Positions 59,283 to 64,000 of a stretch of 64,000 nucleotides of DNA are shown here, piece after piece. A program made the translations under genes and the position numbers. Origin of the DNA: CAVSJR01 sp963728285. Lineage in GTDB: Bacteria > Actinomycetota > UBA4738 > HRBIN12. The notes under the pieces are model-generated. The model had not been told where the DNA came from and did not search any database. It saw only the letters and a list, made by a program, of their open reading frames with translations. Position 1 is the stretch's first letter. Every line of letters begins with the position of its first letter. The stretch spans positions 124,001 to 188,000 of the forward strand of contig CAVSJR010000005.1 of NCBI GenBank assembly GCA_963728285.1, read 5' to 3'.

Positions 59283-60634
59283 CCACCCGCCCGGATCCGG
59301 GGCCCGGCGCGTCGGAGGACCCGGGACGTCTGCCCGATCGCACTCGTCCGCCGCCGGCCGACGGCTGGGCCGCTCGCATCGCCGCCGGGTGGACGGCCGC
59401 CGCCGCGTGGGGAGCGGTGTCGTTCCTGGTCGTCGCCCTCGCCGGCCAGGTCGTCGGGCTCGCGTTCAGGCTGTCGGGGGTCGGTGGCTCGCTCGCGGCG
59501 TCGGCGAGGATCGGATGGCTCGTCACGTGCCTGTTCCATCACGTGCCGATCCGGGTCGTCGCCTCGGCCTCCGACGCTGATGCGGGCGGGGTCACCGGGA
59601 CCGTCGCCGCCGCGCTGCTGACCGGCACGGCCGGCGCCGCGTTCGTCCTCTTCGTCGCGGGACGCAGGACCGCCGACCGCGTTGGAGGGAACACGCTCAC
59701 GAGGATGCTGCACGGCGCCAAGGTCGCGCCGGTCTACGCCCTGGCGGCGTTGCTGGTCTCCATCCTCGTCGAGGTGCGGATCGCCGTGCCGGCCAACCCG
59801 TTCGTGCGGGATCTCTCCATCCGGCCGTCGCCGTTCGGATCCTTCGCGTGGCCGCTCGTCATCGCGGCGATCGCGGGCGCCGCCGGCGGCCGCCGGTCCG
59901 CGCTCGAGGCAGGCGCCGACGAGCGTGGCGGCGGCGGCACGCTCGCCGGCGTGATCGCGAGCGGCTGGCGCATGCTGCTCCTGAGCCTCGGGTTCGCCCT
60001 CGCCGGGCTCGTCGTGCTCGCGGTGGCCCAGCCGGATGCCACCGCGGCGTATGCGCGGTCCGTGATCCGCTCGGGCCCCGGCGAGGCGACGGTCATCGTC
60101 GCCGCCCAGGCGCTCTCGCTTCCGAACCACGCCGTCTTCGCGCTCGTCCCCGCGATGGGAGGATGCGACGGCGTCTACGGGGAGGGCGTCCGGCTGGATG
60201 TGATCTGCCTCGACCGGTTCCCGCGCGAGCTCTCGCTCGATCTGTTCACGCCGGAGTCCGGGCCGCGCCCCGAGATCGCCGACGCACCCCGTGCCTTCCT
60301 GATCCTTCTGCTCGCGCCGGCCGCGGCCACGACGCTCGGCGGCGCCGCGGCGGTGCGGCGCGCTCGGGGGCGGAGCGGTCTGGAGCGCGCGGGACTCGGG
60401 GCGGCCGCGGGGGCCGTCTTCGCCGTGCTGGTCGCGGTCGCATCTGCGCTCGCCGGGATTCGGGTATCCGGGGAGCTGTTCCGTGGGGCGTCGGCCGGCT
60501 CGGTCGTCTACGGCCCGCATCCGCTGCGGGCGGGCATGCTCGCCCTGGGATGGGGGATCGTCGGTGGTGCGATCGGCGCGCTGCTCGGCGGGAGGCCGGC
60601 AGAGCGTCCCGGCTCCGGGGCCGACGCCGGTTAG
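59279..60634 (+). CDS. Polytopic membrane protein in the PerM/DUF6350 position
   Basis: 451 residues with about eight hydrophobic segments, for example AAAAWGAVSFLVVALAGQVV, TGTVAAALLTGTAGAAFVLF, PVYALAALLVSILVEVRIAV, LSLGFALAGLVVLAVAQPDA and AAAGAVFAVLVAVASALAGI. The actinobacterial order sucC-sucD-perM-purN-purH makes it a likely PerM/DUF6350 protein, a membrane factor linked to cell division and persistence in mycobacteria. Assignment rests mainly on position. GTG overlaps the sucD stop; the final TAG overlaps the stop of the convergent zinc-ribbon gene. Confidence 0.7.
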   Translation: MTTRPDPGPGASEDPGRLPDRTRPPPADGWAARIAAGWTAAAAWGAVSFLVVALAGQVVGLAFRLSGVGGSLAASARIGWLVTCLFHHVPIRVVASASDADAGGVTGTVAAALLTGTAGAAFVLFVAGRRTADRVGGNTLTRMLHGAKVAPVYALAALLVSILVEVRIAVPANPFVRDLSIRPSPFGSFAWPLVIAAIAGAAGGRRSALEAGADERGGGGTLAGVIASGWRMLLLSLGFALAGLVVLAVAQPDATAAYARSVIRSGPGEATVIVAAQALSLPNHAVFALVPAMGGCDGVYGEGVRLDVICLDRFPRELSLDLFTPESGPRPEIADAPRAFLILLLAPAAATTLGGAAAVRRARGRSGLERAGLGAAAGAVFAVLVAVASALAGIRVSGELFRGASAGSVVYGPHPLRAGMLALGWGIVGGAIGALLGGRPAERPGSGADAG

Positions 60635-61408
60635 CCGTCCCCGCCGATCCCGACCTCGCTGCTGTGCGGCTCCCAGGTGGCGAACTGCTGCCACGCGGTG
60701 CGCCATCCCTCGTCCGTGCGCGGATACCGTTGGACGGGCTGCGAGAGGTTCCCTCGATCCCAGATCCCGAAGAAGTCGGCTCCGTAGCCGAGCAGGAATC
60801 GCTGGCCGGAATGCGTGTACTGCATCGCCTGGCCCGTGCCCGCGTAGCTCCCCGCCCGTGCCACCTCCACGTTCCCCGGCTCGAGGGCGGCGTAGCGCTG
60901 CCATGCTTGCCGCCAGCCGTCGTCGGTGCGGGCGAATCGTTCCACGGCCCCCGACGGAGCCTGGCGGTCCCAGATCCCGAAGAAATCGGGCCCGTAGCCG
61001 AGGACGTATCGGTGCCCCGAGTGGGTGTAGACCGTCGCGGCCCCCTCGCCGCTCGGGCCGGCAACCTCCCCGCTTGGGCCGGACGTCTCGCCACCCGAGC
61101 CGGCCGCCTGGCTACCCGGCCCGGCCGCCTGGCTCCCCGGCCCGGCCGCCTGGCTAGCAGAGCCGGTGGGCTCGCCGACCGGATCGGACTCGGATGCGGC
61201 GCCGGCCGGTGGCCCCGACGAGAAGGCGTCGTTGATGTCCGACGCCGCGGACTCGGAGCCGCTGCGCCTCCTGCGTCGAACCGGGGGCGCCGCCGCCCAG
61301 TGCGGATGCGGCGCCCGATGGCGGCGGCACCGTCAGGTCGCTCTTGCAGTAGCGGCACAGGATGGCCTCGTCCTGGATCTCCTCTGCGCAGTACGGGCAC
61401 CTCTTCAC
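60631..61408 (-). CDS. Zinc-ribbon protein with heptad linker and two C-terminal repeats, one frameshift
   Basis: About 259 residues. GTG 61408 follows GGAAGGAAGGG. N-terminal zinc ribbon KRCPYCAEEIQDEAILCRYC (two CxxC pairs). After a frame change near 61,270 comes SAASDINDAFSSGPPAGAAS, then a linker of GSQAAGP heptads (21-bp DNA repeats at about 61,085-61,155), and two copies of a 55-60-residue module: YTHSGHRYVLGYGPDFFGIW with ARTDDGWRQAWQRYAALEP, and YTHSGQRFLLGYGADFFGIW with PRTDEGWRTAWQQFATWEP. Similar modules occur in other actinobacterial hypotheticals. Function unknown. Confidence 0.75.
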
Positions 61409-61552
61409 GTCACGTCCCTTCCTTCCACGATGCGACGGCCGCGCGCGGGGCGCCCGGCGATGGGGTGAGGCTAGCGCACATCGGCTTCGCCGGCGCTCGC
61501 CGGCCGCGGCGGGCGCCGCCGGTGAGCACGATCGTCGGCGCACGCCGACGGC

Positions 61553-62173
61553 TCACACGTGGCGGCGCGGCGACGTCCCCCTGGACCGGGCGGCGGCGAG
61601 CGCGGCGACGGCGCCGATCGCGGCCACGACCCAGGGCACCCACGTCGACTTCGTGAGCGGCGCGGGAACCAGCCCCGCGAGGAGGCCGCCGAGCGTGGTC
61701 ACGGCCGCCAGGGACGCGAGCACGAGCAGGGCCGCTCGGTCGGTCATGCGCGGTCGCCACCACTGAAATGCCCAGACGGCGAGGCCGAGGACCGCGGCGA
61801 CCGCCGCCATCAGCGACCACCTCGGCCATCGCCACGCGTCGAACGGGCCCGAGGCGTGCCCGAACCGCGTCCACGGCAACGACGTGAGGGCGACGCAGAT
61901 CGCGAACGCGGCGCCGACCCCCGCCAGCCCCGGCCGCCGTGCGACCCTCCCGGGCGGGGGCGAGTCGGGACCCGGGGCCTCGCCGGGCGACGCGGGCACG
62001 CATTCCGGTCCGAGGATCCTGCCCCGCACGGGGACGGCGCAGTCGACGCAGAGCGCCCTCCGGCATCGGTCGCAATGCGCGACCGACGGCACGCCCGGGT
62101 GCATCTCGCACCGGTCGCTGCCCTTGTCGCTGCCCTTGTCGGTGCCCTTCACGGTGCGCTCGTCGGTCGGCAC
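61553..62173 (-). CDS. B-box-like zinc-binding membrane protein
   Basis: 206 residues. N-terminal CEMHPGVPSVAHCDRCRRAL followed by CVDCAVP and CV gives a C-x-H...C-x2-C...C-x2-C B-box-type zinc site. Then four hydrophobic segments: LAGVGAAFAICVALTSLPWT, LMAAVAAVLGLAVWAFQWW, AALLVLASLAAVTTLGGLLA and VPWVVAAIGAVAALAAARS. GTG start with TAAGCT six bases upstream (leaderless). Such proteins are common in actinobacteria without a known role. Confidence 0.72.
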   Translation of the reverse strand: MPTDERTVKGTDKGSDKGSDRCEMHPGVPSVAHCDRCRRALCVDCAVPVRGRILGPECVPASPGEAPGPDSPPPGRVARRPGLAGVGAAFAICVALTSLPWTRFGHASGPFDAWRWPRWSLMAAVAAVLGLAVWAFQWWRPRMTDRAALLVLASLAAVTTLGGLLAGLVPAPLTKSTWVPWVVAAIGAVAALAAARSRGTSPRRHV

Positions 62174-62281
62174 GGCGCAAGCTTACGCGCGCGACACGAG
62201 TCGGTGTTGGGGACTACGGTGCGATAGTGAGAGGGACGCGAGATGCGCGGGCTCGGGGGGTGGTCCGGCGGAGGAGGACCG

Positions 62282-62554
62282 ATGGCGTCCGAGGACGAAC
62301 GGCGAGAGCGGGCGATCGCGAGGCTCAAGGCGAAACGGGACTTCACGTGGGTCGCCATCACCTTCGCCCTCGTGGGCCTGGTCCTGGTCATGATCTGGTT
62401 CTTCACGACCCGCGACTCCGAGAACGCCTTCTTCTGGCCGATCCTCCCCATCCTCGGGATGGGCATCGCGTTGGCCGCTCAGTGGCGATACGCCTTCCAC
62501 GGGAAGCCGGTCACGGATGACGAGGTTCGCCGGGAGATGGACGACGACGGGTAG
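62282..62554 (+). CDS. Small two-helix (2TM) membrane protein
   Basis: 90 residues from ATG 62282, which has GGAGGAGG directly upstream (an in-frame ATG at 62243 is less likely). Charged N-terminus DERRERAIARLKAKRDFTWV, then helices VAITFALVGLVLVMIWFF and FFWPILPILGMGIALAAQW, acidic tail. Matches the 2TM-domain protein pattern; function unknown. Confidence 0.75.
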   Translation: MASEDERRERAIARLKAKRDFTWVAITFALVGLVLVMIWFFTTRDSENAFFWPILPILGMGIALAAQWRYAFHGKPVTDDEVRREMDDDG

Positions 62555-62566
62555 CCGGTCGGCGCG

Positions 62567-62595
62567 TTGACACCCGCGTCGGCCGCTCCTAGCGT
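62567..62595 (+). promoter_or_regulatory. Strong promoter of purNH
   Basis: TTGACA (62567-62572), exact consensus, a 17-bp spacer and TAGCGT (62590-62595), 12 bases before the purN ATG. The short leader fits the weak ribosome site. Confidence 0.75.
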
Positions 62596-62607
62596 GTGCG
62601 GCCTCTC

Positions 62608-63216
62608 ATGGATGCGCGGATCGCGGTGCTGGCGTCGGGGGTCGGATCGAACCTGCAGGCGCTGCTGGACGACCCGGTCGTTCGGCCCTGGGTGGCGTTG
62701 GTCGTGTCGGACAGCAAGGAGGCGCGAGCGCTCGAGCGCGGTCGCGCCGCCGGCGTCGAGGCCGTGTTCCTGGACCCGGCCGGGTTCGGCGATCGGGCGG
62801 GGTTCGACGCCGCGCTCCTCGAGATGTTCGCCGAACGAGACATCGGGTTCGTCGTGAACGCCGGCTTCATGCGGATCCTCGGACCCGAGATCGTCCGCGC
62901 CTACGAAGGCCGCTGGCTGAACGTCCATCCGTCGCTGCTTCCCTCGTTCCCCGGGGCGAATGCCGTGCCGGAGGCGCTGGCGTGGGGCGTGAAGGTCACC
63001 GGCGCGACGGTGCATCTTCTCGACGAGGAGGTCGACCACGGGCCCATCGTCCTGCAGCAGGCGGTCCCGGTCCTGGACGACGACGACGAGTGGAGCCTGC
63101 ACGGACGGATCCAGGAGGCGGAGCATCGCATCTACAAGTCCGCCGTTCGGGCGCTGGTCGAGGGGCGCGTCCGCGTGGAGGGCCGCCGGAGCGTGATGGC
63201 CGAGGGCCCGGCATGA
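62608..63216 (+). CDS. purN: Phosphoribosylglycinamide formyltransferase
   Basis: Third step of purine synthesis: formyl transfer to GAR from 10-formyl-THF. 202 residues: IAVLASGVGSNLQALLDD, VVSDSKEARALERGRAAGVE, NAGFMRILGPEIVRAYEGRW, catalytic Asn/His/Asp region LNVHPSLLPSFPGANAVPEA and TGATVHLLDEEVDHGPIVLQ. ATG 62608 preferred over GTG 62596, which would overlap the transcription start. Stop overlaps the ATG of purH. Confidence 0.94.
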   Translation: MDARIAVLASGVGSNLQALLDDPVVRPWVALVVSDSKEARALERGRAAGVEAVFLDPAGFGDRAGFDAALLEMFAERDIGFVVNAGFMRILGPEIVRAYEGRWLNVHPSLLPSFPGANAVPEALAWGVKVTGATVHLLDEEVDHGPIVLQQAVPVLDDDDEWSLHGRIQEAEHRIYKSAVRALVEGRVRVEGRRSVMAEGPA

Positions 63217-64000
63217 GCGCGCCCGGAGGCGTCCGCCGCGCGCTCATCGCGGTCGCGGACAAGGCCGGCGTGGTGGAGCTCGCGCGCGAGCTGACGGAGC
63301 TCGGGGTCGAGATCGTCTCGTCCGGGGGGACGGCGGCCGCGTTGCGCGACGCGGGCATCGACGTGACGGCCGTCTCGGAGGTGACCGGCTCGCCGGAGAT
63401 GTTCGGCGGGCGGGTCAAGACGCTGCATCCCAGCATCCACGGCGGCATCCTGGCGGACCGGCGGCGTCCCGAGCACGTTCGAGAGCTCGAGGAGCACGGC
63501 ATCGAGCCGTTCGACCTCGTCGTCGTGAACCTCTATCCGTTCCGACGGGCGGTGGCGTCCGGCGCGGGGGACGACGAGGTGATCGAGAACATCGACGTCG
63601 GGGGGCCGGCGATGGTGCGTGCCGCGGCCAAGAACTTCGAATCCGTTGCGGTCGTAGTCGAGCCGGCTCGATACGGCGAGATCATCGAGGGGATCCGGCG
63701 AAGCGGCGGGGTCGACCGGGACCTCCGCCGCCGGTTCGCGGCCGAGGCGTTCGCCCACACCGCCGGCTACGACGGCGCGATCGCGAGCTGGTTCGCGCGG
63801 GTCGAGGGATCGGAGTCGGACCCCCCGTCGCTTCCCCCGTTCATCGGGCTCGCGCTGCACAACGTGACCGACCTTCGCTACGGCGAGAACCCGCACCAGC
63901 GTGGCGCGCTCTACGCGGAGGCGTCCGGCTCCGGGGTGCTCGGCGGGGCGGAGGTGCTCCAGGGCAAGGAGATGTCCTACAACAACTGGCTGGACCTCGT
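63213..64000 (+). CDS. purH: Bifunctional AICAR transformylase/IMP cyclohydrolase, N-terminal part (runs off window)
   Basis: Last two steps of IMP synthesis. 262 residues are visible: cyclohydrolase domain RRALIAVADKAGVVELAREL, VEIVSSGGTAAALRDAGIDV, MFGGRVKTLHPSIHGGILAD, FDLVVVNLYPF, IENIDVGGPAMVRAAAKNFE; the transformylase domain begins with LRYGENPHQRGALY and GKEMSYNNWLDL at the window edge. No stop before the end. ATG overlaps the purN stop (ATGA). Confidence 0.96.
   Translation, partial: MSAPGGVRRALIAVADKAGVVELARELTELGVEIVSSGGTAAALRDAGIDVTAVSEVTGSPEMFGGRVKTLHPSIHGGILADRRRPEHVRELEEHGIEPFDLVVVNLYPFRRAVASGAGDDEVIENIDVGGPAMVRAAAKNFESVAVVVEPARYGEIIEGIRRSGGVDRDLRRRFAAEAFAHTAGYDGAIASWFARVEGSESDPPSLPPFIGLALHNVTDLRYGENPHQRGALYAEASGSGVLGGAEVLQGKEMSYNNWLDL

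Noticed and set aside
59848..61656. 602-codon plus-strand frame across the PerM-like and zinc-ribbon genes
   Set aside because: Composition is that of an out-of-frame shadow, and it overlaps well-supported genes on both strands.
1..64000. tRNA, rRNA, insertion sequences, prophage, CRISPR arrays or antibiotic gene clusters
   Set aside because: I looked on both strands and saw no cloverleaf-like tRNA end, transposase, terminal repeats, phage genes or spacer arrays that I could support.

Overview
This is a G+C-rich chromosomal segment of an actinobacterium (Actinomycetota), probably a metagenome-assembled or single long-read genome outside the well-studied genera. The evidence is the very high G+C, many GTG starts with 1-4 bp stop/start overlaps, several apparently leaderless genes, a CIRCE-controlled groESL, a class E sortase, GuaB3, and a gene order that follows the Streptomyces/Mycobacterium backbone: glmS-acpS-nnr-alr-tsaE-tsaB-rimI-tsaD ... 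groES-groEL ... guaB3-guaA ... pcrA ... sucC-sucD-perM-like-purN-purH. I cannot assign a genus.

Layout. 1-8.6 kb: amino-sugar and cell-wall precursor genes (glmS end, acpS, nnr, alr), a P1-family peptidase, a family 4 uracil-DNA glycosylase, and the t6A tRNA-modification set tsaE, tsaB, rimI, tsaD. 8.6-37.3 kb: an exopolysaccharide/secreted-protein island set between tsaD and groES. It holds an epimerase, a soluble GAF histidine kinase with two NarL/LuxR-type response regulators, a forward glycan operon (two GT4 glycosyltransferases, Wzx-like flippase, Wzy-like ligase/polymerase, Wzz-like protein, three P-loop kinase-like proteins, a second epimerase), and reverse-strand genes for a DUF1996 protein, a giant beta-propeller/PKD secreted protein, a priming sugar transferase, and Ugd plus Uxs (UDP-glucose to UDP-glucuronate to UDP-xylose). 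Two further secreted propeller paralogues follow. 37.3-45.9 kb: a serine hydrolase, a secreted protein, groES-groEL behind a perfect CIRCE, an SRPBCC protein, two TolB-like propellers, a Leu/Val-type dehydrogenase and a small membrane protein. 46-53 kb: an alkaline-phosphatase-superfamily protein coupled to cysC, guaB3, guaA and a LVIVD/PA-domain secreted protein. 53-64 kb: sortase, PcrA/UvrD helicase, VOC protein, B12-binding mutase domain, sucCD, PerM-like protein, zinc-ribbon proteins, purN and the start of purH.

The most interesting signal is regulatory. Five intergenic sites match GNCGTA-N7-TACGNC exactly and a sixth is close, all between 9.6 and 33.6 kb. Each lies 32-33 bp upstream of a -10-like hexamer: before the kinase gene, before the second regulator, before the forward glycan operon, before the giant propeller gene, before the priming transferase and before ugd-uxs. 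This looks like one regulon joining a two-component system to polysaccharide synthesis and secreted propeller proteins. The two stand-alone propeller genes share a different conserved upstream element.

Caution on sequence quality: many genes, including essential ones (alr, groES, groEL, guaA), are broken by one- or two-base indels, most often single-base gains. I read these as sequencing/assembly errors, not pseudogenes. Coordinates for such genes span the whole reconstructed gene, and the frame changes are named in each entry.
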